DNA from: Xanthobacter tagetidis
GTDB taxonomy: Bacteria > Pseudomonadota > Alphaproteobacteria > Rhizobiales > Xanthobacteraceae
Direction of reading: 5' to 3'
Length of the DNA stretch: 64,000 nucleotides
NCBI RefSeq assembly: GCF_003667445.1
Contig: NZ_RCTF01000011.1
Span: 62,001 to 126,000 of the forward strand
Shown here: in pieces, positions 18,611 through 28,348 of the stretch
How the letters are laid out: each line of letters begins with the position of its first letter
Numbering within the stretch: the first letter of the stretch is position 1
Made by a program: the position numbers and the translations under genes
The notes under the pieces: generated by a model
Told to the model about the DNA's origin: nothing
Database searches by the model: none
What the model saw: only the letters and a program-made list of their open reading frames with translations

Positions 18611-19719
18611 GCGCCCCTTCCCCCGTCGTCCTGCGGCTCGTAAGTACCTTGCGTCCCATCCGCATCATCGGCCCGCCGTTGCGCGAGCCGCTTCAGCGTC
18701 ATCACCTCGCGGAACCAGTCGCGCACCGGCTTCGCCGGCGAACCACCCCAGCGCACGCCGGGCGGAACCTCGCCGGCCACGTTGCTGGAGGCGGCGATCT
18801 GCGCGCCGGTGCCGATAGTGATGTGCCCCACCACGCCCACCTGCCCGCCCAGCATCACGAAATCACCCAGCTTGGTGGAGCCGGAAATGCCGGTCTGCGA
18901 GACGATGATGCAGTGGCGTCCGATCACCACGTTGTGGGCGATCTGCACCAGGTTGTCGATCTTGGTGCCCTCGCCGATCACCGTGTCGTTGAGCGCACCC
19001 CGGTCGATGGTGGTGTTCGAGCCGATCTCCACGTCGTCCTGGATCACCACGCGGCCAATTTGCGGAATCTTCAGGTGCCCGCGCGCGCTCGGCTGGTAGC
19101 CGAAGCCGTCGCCGCCGATGCGCGCGCCGGCATGGATGATGACATTGTTGCCGAGGAAGGCATGGGTCAGGCTCGCGCCCGGCCCGATGGCGCAGTTGCG
19201 GCCGATCCGCACCTCGGGGCCGATCACGGCGCCGGCGCAGACCACCGAGCCCGCCCCCACTTCCGCGCCGGGGCCGATCACGGCGCCCGGATCGACGGTG
19301 ACGCCGTCTTCCAGGCGCGCCTTGGGATGGACCAGGGCGCCGGGCGCCACCCCCTCGTGGCCGAACAGAGGCTGCGGGCGCAGCGCCGCGGGGTAGAGCG
19401 CGCGCGTCACCAGAGCGAAGGCGAGCGCCGGGCGCGGCGCGATTAGCAGCGGCAGTTCCGCCGGCGCCTTGGGCGCGAAGCGCTCGGAGGTGATGAGGGC
19501 GCCGGCGCGCGTGGTGGCGAGGCGTTCGGCGAACAGGAAGGTATCGCAGAAGGCCAGATCGTCAGGCCCGGCCCCATCGAGGCTCGCCACCGAGGAGATG
19601 GTGCGCGCCGCCAGCGCGTCGATCGTCGCGCCGGGACCGGCGAGCTGAGCGCCGCTGATCCGGGCGACCTCGGCAAGGGTGATCGGCGCGGGGCGCGGGA
19701 AGAAGGCCGTCTGGCTCAT
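18607..19719 (-). CDS. lpxD: UDP-3-O-(3-hydroxyacyl)glucosamine N-acyltransferase
   Basis: 370 residues. Third enzyme of lipid A synthesis, adding the N-linked acyl chain. N-terminal uridine-binding domain (about 1-100) followed by hexapeptide beta-helix repeats (about 105-310: [34 protein letters not shown]). GGDGFGYQP and the [15 protein letters not shown] stretch carry the conserved catalytic His. The C-terminal helix is slightly longer than usual ([15 protein letters not shown]). Downstream fabZ overlaps by four bases; upstream bamA is 65 bases away with a hairpin in the gap. Confidence 0.95.
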   Translation of the reverse strand: MSQTAFFPRPAPITLAEVARISGAQLAGPGATIDALAARTISSVASLDGAGPDDLAFCDTFLFAERLATTRAGALITSERFAPKAPAELPLLIAPRPALAFALVTRALYPAALRPQPLFGHEGVAPGALVHPKARLEDGVTVDPGAVIGPGAEVGAGSVVCAGAVIGPEVRIGRNCAIGPGASLTHAFLGNNVIIHAGARIGGDGFGYQPSARGHLKIPQIGRVVIQDDVEIGSNTTIDRGALNDTVIGEGTKIDNLVQIAHNVVIGRHCIIVSQTGISGSTKLGDFVMLGGQVGVVGHITIGTGAQIAASSNVAGEVPPGVRWGGSPAKPVRDWFREVMTLKRLAQRRADDADGTQGTYEPQDDGGRGA

Positions 19720-19732
19720 GGATCAACAGGTT

Positions 19733-19766
19733 CGGGCGCCGAAGGGCTCACGCTCCTCGGCGCCCG
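19733..19766. other. Hairpin between bamA and lpxD
   Basis: Perfect ten-base arms CGGGCGCCGA (19733-19742) and TCGGCGCCCG (19757-19766) with a 14-base loop occupy most of the 65-base gap. No T-run follows on the minus strand, so rather than a full terminator it may tune the ratio of bamA to lpx messages or mark a processing site (inference). Confidence 0.4.
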
Positions 19767-19784
19767 CAATGAGGGGATGGGCGA

Positions 19785-22280
19785 TCAGAAGCGGGTGCCG
19801 CCGGAGAAGCGGAACGCCTGGAGCTGATCGTAGGACGCCTTCGAGATCGCCCACGCATAGTCGAAGCGCAGCGGGCCGAAGGGCGACTGCCAGATGAGGC
19901 TGGCGCCGATGGAGGAGCGGATCACGTCTTCGTCGGCCACGCAGACGTTGCCGGACGCGTTCTTGGTGGAATACCCGGTCGTGCGGCAGTCGACGAAATT
20001 GGGCCGGCCGTAGATGTTGTTGCCATTCCAATTCGGCACGCTCGGGAACGAGGTCGGGCCGCCATAGTCGAACAGGTTGCCCGCGTCCGCGAAGATCGCG
20101 CCCTTCATGCCGATGTCCTTGGGCAGGAAGGAGAAGGGGAACTGGATTTCAGCCGACACGCCCCAATAGGTGGAGCCGCCCAGCGCATTGGTCGAGTCGG
20201 CGACGCAATTGGCGTAGACCAGCGTTCCCGCATTGGACAACGCGCAGGGCGCCACGTCGCGCGGACCGATGCCGGAGGGCGCAAAACCACGCACCAGGTT
20301 CGGCCCCATGAAGAAATTGTCCATGATGGCCAGATCGTCGTTCCCCCACGCCGAGACGTAGCCGGCCTGGGCGCGCAGGATGAGGACCGAGTCCGCGATC
20401 AGAGGCGTGTAGTGGCGGATATCAGCCGTGGTGCGCAGGAAGTTCACATCGCCGCCGACGCCAGCCAGATCCTGCTTGAGTTCGGCATACAGGCCCTGGG
20501 TCGGGTTCAGGTTGTTGTCGAGCCCGTTGAAGGACAGCGTATAGCCCACCGCGGAGGTGATGGTCGCTCCCTGAGCGACCGCATCGCGGATCGCCCAGGA
20601 CACGTCATTGGCGCACTGGGCATAGAGCAGCCCGCCGGTCGAGTAGCTGTCGCAGATCGACAGTTCGCGCTGGTAGAGGTTGTAGCGCAGGGCCAGCGTC
20701 ACTTCGTCGGTGATGGGCAGGCCGAAGCGCAGGCCGCCGCCGACGATGTTGGAGGCGTAGGCCGTGTAGCTGGTGGCCTGCGTCTCCTTCCAGTAGAGGT
20801 CGATGCCCGCCGCCAGCCGGTAGCCGAGGAAGTACGGCTCGGTGAAGGAGAACTCGGCGCCCTGGGCGTTCTGGCCGAACGAGCCGGACAGCTTCACGTA
20901 CTGGCCGCGGCCGAGGAAGTTCTTCTCGCCCAGCGAGATCTCGCCGATGATACCATCCTGGGTCGAGTAGCCGCCCGAGATGGCGAACTCGCCGGTGGGC
21001 TGGTCTTCCACATCCACCACCAGGATGACGCGGTCGGGCGCCGAGCCGGGCTCGTTCGTGACCTTCACATTCTTGAAGTAGCCGAGGTTGCGCAGGCGCC
21101 GCTCGGCGCGATCCACGAGCACGCGGTTATAGGCATCGCCTTCACCGAGGTCGAACTCGCGCCGGATGACCCAGTCACGGGTGCGGGTGTTGCCGCGGAT
21201 GTCGATGCGCTCGATGTAGACCCGCGGACCTTCCTCAAGCACGAACACGATGTTGATGCGCTTGTTCTCGAAGTCGCGGTCGCCGCGCGGACGCACCTGG
21301 GCGAAGGCGTAGCCGCTCTTGGAGGCCTCGATGGTGAGGTTCTCGACCGACTTCTCGACCATCTCGGCGTTGTAGATCTGGCCATCCGCCACCCGCAGCG
21401 CGCCCTTCAGGGTCTGCGCCGGGACGTCGCGGATGTTGGAGACTACGTCCACCTTGCCGAACTTGTACTGGTCGCCCTCGTCGAGGGTGAAGGTGATGAT
21501 GAAGCCGTCGGCGGTCTGCTCGGCGGTGGCAGCCAGGATGCGGAAGTCCGCATAGCCGTTCTTCAGGTAGAAGCGGCGCAGCAGCTCCTGGTCCGAGTTC
21601 ACCCGATCCGGATCATAGACGTCGGTGGACTTCAGGAACGACAGCCAGTTGGTGACGGTCGTCGAGATCACGTCCTTCAGCTTGTAGTCCGAGAAGGCCT
21701 TGTTGCCGACGAACTTGATGTCCTTGACGCCGGTCTTCTCGCCCTCGGTGACCTCGAACACGAGGTCCACCCGGCCATTGCCACGGTCGATGGTGACCGG
21801 ATTGACGCGCACGCCCTGCCGGCCCGAACGCCGGTAGACCTCGATGATGCGCTGGGTGTCGGCCTGGACGGTGGCCTTGGAGAGGGTGCCGCGGGGCTTG
21901 GACTGCACCTCGCCGGCGAGCACTTCGTCCTTGATCTTGGTGTTGCCCTCGAACGCGACCTTGTTGATCACCTCGTTCTCGGAGACGCGCACCAGGATGC
22001 GGCCGCCGGACTGGGAAATCTGCACGTCGGAGAACAGGCCGGTGGCGTAGAGCGCCTTCCAGGCCTCGTCGACCTTGGCGGCGGTGTAGGGGCCGCTGCC
22101 GAAGTAGGAGCGGATGGTCTGCGCATCCACCCGGCGGTTGCCCTCGACCACGATGCTGGAGCTTTGCGCCGCTGCCGGCGCGGCACCCGCCAGGGACCCG
22201 ACGACCGTCCCGACCGCAACGCACGCTGCGATTCCGAGGACGGCAGCCAGCTTTCTCATCACCTGGAGCGAAGCAGTCAT
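19785..22280 (-). CDS. bamA: Outer membrane protein assembly factor BamA
   Basis: 831 residues from ATG 22280 (an ATG at 22259 is an alternative). Central subunit of the machinery that inserts beta-barrel proteins in the outer membrane. A signal peptide (about 1-39, ending PAAAQ) is followed by five POTRA domains (about 40-430: IVVEGNRRVDAQTIRSYF, INKVAFEGNTKIKDEVL, VKDIKFVGNKAFSDYKL, KVDVVSNIRDV, IERIDIRGNTRTRDWVIRREFDLGEGD). A C-terminal 16-strand barrel ends in the Phe of SGGTRF, the usual barrel-recognition end. It lies between rseP and lpxD, the standard alphaproteobacterial order. Confidence 0.96.
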   Translation of the reverse strand: MTASLQVMRKLAAVLGIAACVAVGTVVGSLAGAAPAAAQSSSIVVEGNRRVDAQTIRSYFGSGPYTAAKVDEAWKALYATGLFSDVQISQSGGRILVRVSENEVINKVAFEGNTKIKDEVLAGEVQSKPRGTLSKATVQADTQRIIEVYRRSGRQGVRVNPVTIDRGNGRVDLVFEVTEGEKTGVKDIKFVGNKAFSDYKLKDVISTTVTNWLSFLKSTDVYDPDRVNSDQELLRRFYLKNGYADFRILAATAEQTADGFIITFTLDEGDQYKFGKVDVVSNIRDVPAQTLKGALRVADGQIYNAEMVEKSVENLTIEASKSGYAFAQVRPRGDRDFENKRINIVFVLEEGPRVYIERIDIRGNTRTRDWVIRREFDLGEGDAYNRVLVDRAERRLRNLGYFKNVKVTNEPGSAPDRVILVVDVEDQPTGEFAISGGYSTQDGIIGEISLGEKNFLGRGQYVKLSGSFGQNAQGAEFSFTEPYFLGYRLAAGIDLYWKETQATSYTAYASNIVGGGLRFGLPITDEVTLALRYNLYQRELSICDSYSTGGLLYAQCANDVSWAIRDAVAQGATITSAVGYTLSFNGLDNNLNPTQGLYAELKQDLAGVGGDVNFLRTTADIRHYTPLIADSVLILRAQAGYVSAWGNDDLAIMDNFFMGPNLVRGFAPSGIGPRDVAPCALSNAGTLVYANCVADSTNALGGSTYWGVSAEIQFPFSFLPKDIGMKGAIFADAGNLFDYGGPTSFPSVPNWNGNNIYGRPNFVDCRTTGYSTKNASGNVCVADEDVIRSSIGASLIWQSPFGPLRFDYAWAISKASYDQLQAFRFSGGTRF

Positions 22281-22465
22281 GTGGCGCGCAACCTTACGAT
22301 TTCGTTGTTCTCGAACCCGCACGATGGTGCGTGCAGATTCTCACCCTGCGAAGCCGCTTGTACAGGCTTTTACCTGCGGTGCAAACCGAACCCACCCAGC
22401 CGGCCCTGCTTTTCTGAAGAACCGTTGCGCTCACGCCACGGCTCCCGCCCTTTCCCCGAAAACCC

Positions 22466-23611
22466 TTACATCATCGGGATTCGCAGGACGTCGTTCCAGG
22501 TCGCGAAGATCATCAGCATCAGCACGATCGCGAGGCCGATGCGGAACCCGATGTCCTGCGTGCGGGCGCTCAGGGGGCGCCCGCGTACCGCCTCGAACGC
22601 ATAGAACAGGAGATGGCCGCCATCCAACAGCGGTATCGGAAAAAGGTTAAGAATTCCGATCGACACTGAAAGCACGGCAGCCAGCGACAGAAGCGCGCCC
22701 ATGCCGAAGGTGGCCACCTGCCCGGAGACCTGGGCGATGCGGATCGGGCCGCCGATCTGGTCCGCCGATTCCCGGCCGGCGATCAGGCCGGTGAGATAGT
22801 CGTAGGTGCGGGCGACGATGAACCACGTCTCCTGCACGCCCATGCCCACCGCCTCGACCGGGCCGAAATGGCGCACCGTCACGTCGCCGGCGGTGATCGG
22901 GCGCGAGATGCCCAGCAGGCCGGTGCGGTGCACGTTGCCGAAGGCGTCCTTGACCTCCTTCAGCTCGGGCGTCGCATTCAGCGTCACCTCGGTGTCGCCG
23001 CGCTGCACAATGAAGGTGAGCGTGCGCCCGGCCTGGCCGCCGACGATGCGCTGCATGTCGGAGAAGCTCTCTACCGGCTCGCCGTCGATGGTCAGCACCA
23101 GGTCGCCGGGCTTGAAGCCGGCGCGTTCGGCGGCGCTCGCCGGGGCGATCTGGTCGGCGCGCGGCAGCGTCACCTGCTTGCCGAACACCATGAAGACGAA
23201 CGCAAAAATGACGATGGCAAGGAGGAAGTTGGCAATCGGGCCTGCGGCCACGATGGCGGCACGCCAGCGCACGGGCTGCCAGAAGAAGCTCTCCCGGCGC
23301 TCGGCGTCGCTCATCTGGCCGAGCTTCTGGTGATCCGGCGTGGACGCGGCGTCGTCGTCGCCGAAGAATCGCACATAGCCGCCGAGGGGCACAGCCGCCA
23401 GCCGCCAGCGCGTGCCGTGGCGGTCGGTGAAGCCGGCGATCTCGGGGCCGAATCCCAGCGAGAAGGTCAGCACCCGCACGCCGGCCCAGCGGGCCACGAG
23501 GAAATGGCCGAGCTCATGGAAGAACACCACGATGGTCAGCACGAACAGAAAGGGAATGAGGTATCCAAGGAGGGATGAGCCGGCGCCACTGAGACTGGAA
23601 AGCACATCCAT
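22466..23611 (-). CDS. rseP: Site-2 intramembrane zinc protease RseP
   Basis: 381 residues; ATG 23611 is preferred over the GTG one codon upstream because GAGGAAG sits six bases before it. Membrane metalloprotease of regulated intramembrane proteolysis, also clearing signal peptides. Zinc motif HELGH (32-36) in the first membrane helix; a second zinc ligand in NLFPIPLLDGGHL near the C-terminus; one PDZ domain (PASAAERAGFKPGDLVLTIDGEPV). Four membrane segments. E. coli RseP has two PDZ domains and is longer, so this is the shorter single-PDZ form. The target anti-sigma factor is not in the window. Confidence 0.94.
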   Translation of the reverse strand: MDVLSSLSGAGSSLLGYLIPFLFVLTIVVFFHELGHFLVARWAGVRVLTFSLGFGPEIAGFTDRHGTRWRLAAVPLGGYVRFFGDDDAASTPDHQKLGQMSDAERRESFFWQPVRWRAAIVAAGPIANFLLAIVIFAFVFMVFGKQVTLPRADQIAPASAAERAGFKPGDLVLTIDGEPVESFSDMQRIVGGQAGRTLTFIVQRGDTEVTLNATPELKEVKDAFGNVHRTGLLGISRPITAGDVTVRHFGPVEAVGMGVQETWFIVARTYDYLTGLIAGRESADQIGGPIRIAQVSGQVATFGMGALLSLAAVLSVSIGILNLFPIPLLDGGHLLFYAFEAVRGRPLSARTQDIGFRIGLAIVLMLMIFATWNDVLRIPMM

Positions 23612-23878
23612 CACCCGCTTCCTCGCATTTCTGGGCCTCGGCGCCGGCCGGGCCGCTCCTGAGCCTGACCCGCGACGATCAGCCGATCATCGCCCGAACC
23701 TCATGCCGCATCGCGCAATCGATGGCCGGCACGAATATCCGCCGCTAAGTCGCGCGTCCGCAGAAGGTCGGCCGGCCTGCTCCACCCATGCCGGCAGCCG
23801 CGGTGCCCGACTGGCACCCCGGTCCCCGGTCCGATCCATCGGCAAGCGGCCCTGCCCCGTCTGCGGTCACACAACCTC

Positions 23879-25060
23879 TCAGGACGCCTTCGCAGCAAAG
23901 TTGGGCAAGAGCGCGGCGGTGACGGCCCGGGCCTCGGCATCCACAGCCAGGGCCTCCGCCACCGAGCCCGGCGCCGGCCCGCCGCTCACCCGCTCCAGCG
24001 TGCCCGCCACCGCGTCGGTGATTCCATAAAAGCCGATCCGTCCCTGAAGGAAGGCGGCGACCGCAACCTCGTTGGCGGCATTGAGGACGCAGGTCGCCCG
24101 CCCGCCCTGCGCCATGGCGGCGCGGGCCAGAGCCAGCGCGGGAAAGCGCACCTCGTCCGGCGCCTCGAACGTCAGCCGGCCGAGCGCGACCAGATCGAGC
24201 CGGCGGCAGTCGGTCGCCACCCGGTCGGGATAAGCGAGGCAGTGCGCGATGGGCACGCACATATCGGGCACGGCGAGGCCCGCCACCACCGATCCGTCCT
24301 CATAGGCGACGAGGCCATGCACCACGGATTCCGGGTGCACCACGGCGTCGAGTCTCTCCGGCGGAAGATCGAACAGATGGTGCGCCTCGATCAGCTCCAG
24401 GCCCTTGTTCATCAATGTCGCCGAATCGATGGTGATCTTCGCGCCCATGGACCAGTTGGGATGCTTCAGCGCGTCGGCAGGGGTGGCGCGCGCCGCCTCC
24501 TCCCGGCTCTTGAGGCGGAACGGTCCGCCCGAGGCGGTCAGCGTCACCTTCTCAACCGCCCGGGCCGGCGCGGCGGACAGCGCCTGGAAGATCGCGTTGT
24601 GCTCCGAATCCATGGGCAGCAGCTCGACCCCGCGCCGCGCCGCCTCGGCCATGAAGAAGTGGCCCGCGGCCACGAGGCATTCCTTGTTGGCGAGCGCGAT
24701 GCGCCGCCCGGCACCGAAGGCCGCCACCGTGGGCGCAAGGCCGGCGACGCCAACGATGGCGCTCACGACGATGTCGGCATCCCGCTGCGCCGCCTCGATC
24801 ACGGCTTCAGGCCCGGCGCCGCAGGCAATGCCGCTGCCCGACAGGTGCTCGGCGAGGGCGCGGCCGGCGGACGGATCGGCGATCGCCGCGAACCGGGCGC
24901 CCAGCGCGCGCGCCGCCTGTGCCAGCGCCTGCGCATCGCGGCCGCCCGCCACCGCCTCGACGGTGAAGCGCCCCGGCGTCGCGGCGAGCACCTTCGCGAC
25001 GCTCCCGCCGATCGAGCCGGTGCCGCCGAGAAGGCTGAGGCGCTGGGGGAAGCTGCTCAT
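23879..25060 (-). CDS. dxr: 1-deoxy-D-xylulose 5-phosphate reductoisomerase
   Basis: 393 residues. NADPH-dependent committed step of the MEP isoprenoid pathway. The nucleotide motif is GGTGSIGGS (12-20), with Gly in place of the more common Ser in GSTGSIG. Metal and substrate residues sit in PMDSEHNAIFQAL, TASGGPFR, HPNWSMGAKITIDSATLMNKGLELIEAHHLF and HPESVVHGLVAYEDGSV. Length is normal. It is followed by a 267-base gap before rseP that holds no recognisable gene, the largest break in this block, so rseP and bamA may have their own promoter there. Confidence 0.95.
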   Translation of the reverse strand: MSSFPQRLSLLGGTGSIGGSVAKVLAATPGRFTVEAVAGGRDAQALAQAARALGARFAAIADPSAGRALAEHLSGSGIACGAGPEAVIEAAQRDADIVVSAIVGVAGLAPTVAAFGAGRRIALANKECLVAAGHFFMAEAARRGVELLPMDSEHNAIFQALSAAPARAVEKVTLTASGGPFRLKSREEAARATPADALKHPNWSMGAKITIDSATLMNKGLELIEAHHLFDLPPERLDAVVHPESVVHGLVAYEDGSVVAGLAVPDMCVPIAHCLAYPDRVATDCRRLDLVALGRLTFEAPDEVRFPALALARAAMAQGGRATCVLNAANEVAVAAFLQGRIGFYGITDAVAGTLERVSGGPAPGSVAEALAVDAEARAVTAALLPNFAAKAS

Positions 25061-25085
25061 GGACGATGGTCTCTCCCTCGCCTTC

Positions 25086-25901
25086 CTACCACAGGAGCAG
25101 CCCGGCCGCCGGGTCCGCCGCATTGCGCAGGACACCGATCGCCACCGCCAGCAGGGAGGCCGCGGCAAAGCCGTCAAGCCGGTCGAGCAGTCCGCCATGG
25201 CCGGGAATGAGCCGGCCGGCGTCCTTCACGCCGAAAGTCCGCTTGGCCGCCGATTCGGCGAGGTCGCCGCACTGTGCGGCGATGCTGACGAGGAAGGCGA
25301 GCGCGCCGAGCGGCAGCACGCTCGGCAGGCCCGCGACGATGCCGACGCCGATCCCGGCCGCCATGCCGGCGAGCGCGCCGCCGACCGAACCGGCCCAGGT
25401 CTTGTTCGGCGACACCCGTGGCCACAGGCGCGGCCCGCCGATGAGGCGGCCGACGAAATAGGCGAAGATGTCCGTGGCCCAGACCACGGACAGGAGGAAC
25501 AGCACTGCGGCAAAGCCCTGCTCGCCGCTGCGCAGCGCCATCACCGGCAGGCAGGCGGCGCCGGCCACCAGCACCCCGCCGAGCGCGAAAGCGCTCTGGC
25601 GCGGCAGGATGAACACCGAGGACGCCGCACCGAGGCAGAGCAGGCTGAAGGCCGCCTGCCCCGCCCCCAGATGGAGCGTGACGCTGGCGCCGACAAGCGC
25701 CGCGCCCGCCAGCGCCAGCCACACCCGTCGCCGCTCCAGCCGGGCGATGTCGGCCCACTCCATCAGGATGGCCAGCCCCGCGAGCGTCCAGAGCAGGACG
25801 AAGGGCACGCCGCCGAAATAGGTCGCGGCCAGCACCACCGGCGCGAGCACCAGGGAGGAAAGGGCGCGCTGGCCGAGATCGCGGCCTCCGGGAAGGCGCA
25901 T
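25086..25901 (-). CDS. cdsA: Phosphatidate cytidylyltransferase (CDP-diglyceride synthase)
   Basis: 271 residues with about eight hydrophobic membrane helices. Makes CDP-diacylglycerol for phospholipid synthesis. The CdsA signature is complete: SAAKRTFGVKDAGRLIPGHGG followed by LLDRLD, near residues 215-240. PNKTWAGSVGG is also typical. Its ATG directly abuts the uppS stop with no gap, and dxr follows 25 bases downstream, the order found in many alphaproteobacteria. Confidence 0.95.
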   Translation of the reverse strand: MRLPGGRDLGQRALSSLVLAPVVLAATYFGGVPFVLLWTLAGLAILMEWADIARLERRRVWLALAGAALVGASVTLHLGAGQAAFSLLCLGAASSVFILPRQSAFALGGVLVAGAACLPVMALRSGEQGFAAVLFLLSVVWATDIFAYFVGRLIGGPRLWPRVSPNKTWAGSVGGALAGMAAGIGVGIVAGLPSVLPLGALAFLVSIAAQCGDLAESAAKRTFGVKDAGRLIPGHGGLLDRLDGFAAASLLAVAIGVLRNAADPAAGLLLW

Positions 25902-26669
25902 CTAGGCGCCGGCGTGCTTGGTGATGCCGCCGAACCTGCGGTCGCGCCGGTTGAATTCGTCGAGCGCGGCGGCAAGCGCCGCGCGGTCGAAGTCGGGCCA
26001 ATAGATCGGCAGGAAGACGAACTCGGCATAGGCCGCCTGCCAGAGCAGGAAGTTCGAAAGCCGCTGCTCACCCGAGGTGCGGATGATGAGGTCGGGGTCC
26101 GGAATGCCCGCGGTGTCGAGCCGATCGGAGATCATGGCGACGCTCACGTCCTCGGGCCGCAGGCGCCCCGCCGCGGCATCGGCGGCGATGCGCGCCACGG
26201 CGGCGGCGATCTCCTGGCGGGCGCCGTAATTGAAGGCCACCACCAGCGTCAGCCCGCCATTGCGGCAGGTGAGCTGCTCGGCATCCTGCAGCAGGTTGCG
26301 GATGTCGGGGGCCAGGCTGTCGCGCTCGCCGATCACCTTGATGCGCACATGGGCCGCGTGCAGTTCCGCGAGGTCGTGACGCAGGAACAGCTTCAGCAGG
26401 CTCATGAGCTCGGAGACCTCGCTCAGAGGCCGCGACCAGTTCTCGCTCGAAAAGCTGTAGATGGTGAGGAAGCGGATGCCGATCTCGCGCGCGGCTCTGA
26501 CGCAGCGGCGCAGCGCCTCCACGCCCCGCCGGTGCCCTTCGACCCGCGGCAGCCCGCGCGACGTGGCCCAGCGGCCGTTCCCGTCCATGATGATCCCCAC
26601 GTGCGCCGGCACGCGCGCGCCCGGCTTCGCGGGCGCGCTCAGGTCGGTCGCGGCGGATGACAGGGTCAT
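25902..26669 (-). CDS. uppS: Isoprenyl transferase (undecaprenyl diphosphate synthase)
   Basis: 255 residues from ATG 26669; a TTG 33 bases upstream is open but not needed. Condenses isopentenyl diphosphates on farnesyl diphosphate to the C55 carrier lipid for cell-wall and O-antigen synthesis. Catalytic and Mg-binding Asp is in [12 protein letters not shown]; the substrate loop in [28 protein letters not shown]; and [24 protein letters not shown]. It starts 29 bases after the frr stop and directly abuts cdsA, consistent with one transcript. Confidence 0.95.
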   Translation of the reverse strand: MTLSSAATDLSAPAKPGARVPAHVGIIMDGNGRWATSRGLPRVEGHRRGVEALRRCVRAAREIGIRFLTIYSFSSENWSRPLSEVSELMSLLKLFLRHDLAELHAAHVRIKVIGERDSLAPDIRNLLQDAEQLTCRNGGLTLVVAFNYGARQEIAAAVARIAADAAAGRLRPEDVSVAMISDRLDTAGIPDPDLIIRTSGEQRLSNFLLWQAAYAEFVFLPIYWPDFDRAALAAALDEFNRRDRRFGGITKHAGA

Positions 26670-26698
26670 GGCTGGCTCGGGGCTCACGGCGCGGCGCC

Positions 26699-27262
26699 TC
26701 AAACGGAAAGGATTTCCTTTTCCTTCTGCGCCAAGGTCTGATCGATCTCGGCGATGGTCTCGTCGGTGGCCTTCTGCACGTCCTTGGAGAGCCGATCGAC
26801 GTCATCGGAACTCATTTCGCCGTCCTTTTCCACCTTCTTGAGGTGGTCCATCCCGTCGCGGCGCACATGACGCACTGCAACGCGGGCCTGTTCGGCATAT
26901 TTGTGGGCCACCTTCACCAGTTCCTGACGGCGCTCCTGGTTCAGCTCCGGAATGCGCAGGCGCAGCACCTGGCCTTCGGTGTTGGGGTTGAGGCCGAGAT
27001 TCGAATCGCGGATCGCCTTTTCCACCGCATTCACCATGCTGCGGTCCCAGACCTGCACCGAAAGCAGCCGGGCCTCCGGCACGGAGACCGTCGCCACCTG
27101 GTTGAGCGGCATCCGGGCGCCATAGGCTTCCACGGTAATGGGATCCAGCAGGCTGGCGGAGGCACGGCCGGTGCGCAGGCCGCCGAGTTCTTCCCGCAAC
27201 GCGCCGACCGCGCCATGCATGCGGCGCTTGAGATCGGCCATATCGAACCCTTCGGTGCTCAT
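26699..27262 (-). CDS. frr: Ribosome recycling factor
   Basis: 187 residues, the normal RRF length, ATG with AGAGGA at seven bases. Splits post-termination ribosomes with EF-G. RRF features: [78 protein letters not shown] and the long helical C-terminus [12 protein letters not shown]. Upstream pyrH is separated by about 295 bases with no recognisable gene, so a secondary promoter there is possible. Confidence 0.97.
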   Translation of the reverse strand: MSTEGFDMADLKRRMHGAVGALREELGGLRTGRASASLLDPITVEAYGARMPLNQVATVSVPEARLLSVQVWDRSMVNAVEKAIRDSNLGLNPNTEGQVLRLRIPELNQERRQELVKVAHKYAEQARVAVRHVRRDGMDHLKKVEKDGEMSSDDVDRLSKDVQKATDETIAEIDQTLAQKEKEILSV

Positions 27263-27557
27263 CGGCAATCCTCTTGTTCTCGTCCGGCCTTGAGCCAGCG
27301 GCCCTGCCGCCCCCCGGCCCCGGCGCGGATCCAGCTCCCTGCCCGGATGCGCTCCCCTGACGGAGCACGCATGATGCCCGCTTTCCTCGCGCCACTTGCC
27401 ACCGATGGCAAGCGCGACGTGCGTCCCACCGTCGGCAAAAGCGCCCGCTCCCCGAGACGGCAAGTCTCATCCCCGCGTTCCGGAACGACGCTCGCCCGCC
27501 CCTTTCACGGGGCGCCGCGCGACCATGGTCTGACGTTGGGGTAAGTCCCGCCGCGCC

Positions 27558-28328
27558 TCACGGGGCGACGATGGTCACGCGCCCTTCGCCCTTGGCGGCC
27601 GCCGCGATCGCCCCCGTCTCGCGTATGGAAAATACGATTATCGGCAATGACGCCTCGCGGGCAAGGGCGAAGGCGGCCGCGTCCATGACCTTGAGGTCGC
27701 GGGCGATGGCCTCGTCATGGGTCAGGCGGTCATAGCGCGTGGCGGTGGGATCGGTCTTCGGATCGGCGGTGTAGACGCCGTCGACATTGGTCGCCTTCAG
27801 GACCGCGTCGCAGTCAAGCTCCGCGGCGCGCAGCACGGCGCCGGTATCGGTGGTGAAATAGGGATTTCCCGTGCCGCCGGTGAGCACCACGATGCGGCCG
27901 CGCCGCAGGTGGCGCTGGGCCGGCTGGCGGGCATAGGGCTCGCACACGGTGGGCATGGGGATGGCCGAGAGCGTGCGTGCCGGGGCGCCCGCCGCCTCGA
28001 TGGCGCGCTCCAAAGCGAGCCCGTTCATCACGGTGGCCAGCATGCCCATGTGGTCGGCCGTGGCGCGGTCGAGATGCTCGTCGGCCACCCGCGCGCCGCG
28101 CAGGATGTTGCCGCCGCCCACCACCACCGCCACTTCGCAGCCGAGGGCGCGGGCGGCCACGAGGTCGCGGGCGATGCCCGCGACGGTGGGCGGATGCAGC
28201 CCGAAGGGCTCGGCGCCCATGAGCGCCTCGCCCGATACCTTCACCAGGATTCGGGGATAGGGCAGGCCGGGCACCGCGAACGGCGCCCGGGGCTCCGGAT
28301 AGTCCGAATCGTCCGAAGACCGAGCCAT
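27558..28328 (-). CDS. pyrH: UMP kinase
   Basis: 256 residues. Phosphorylates UMP to UDP in pyrimidine nucleotide synthesis. Amino-acid-kinase fold with [12 protein letters not shown] (27-38), [48 protein letters not shown] and [15 protein letters not shown]. The usual start is about 20 residues shorter; here an acidic, Pro-rich N-terminal extension ([13 protein letters not shown]) precedes the fold, supported by a GGAGG-rich site before ATG 28328. Located between tsf and frr as usual. Confidence 0.95.
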   Translation of the reverse strand: MARSSDDSDYPEPRAPFAVPGLPYPRILVKVSGEALMGAEPFGLHPPTVAGIARDLVAARALGCEVAVVVGGGNILRGARVADEHLDRATADHMGMLATVMNGLALERAIEAAGAPARTLSAIPMPTVCEPYARQPAQRHLRRGRIVVLTGGTGNPYFTTDTGAVLRAAELDCDAVLKATNVDGVYTADPKTDPTATRYDRLTHDEAIARDLKVMDAAAFALAREASLPIIVFSIRETGAIAAAAKGEGRVTIVAP

Positions 28329-28348
28329 GGGAGCCCCCTCCCCCGCTA

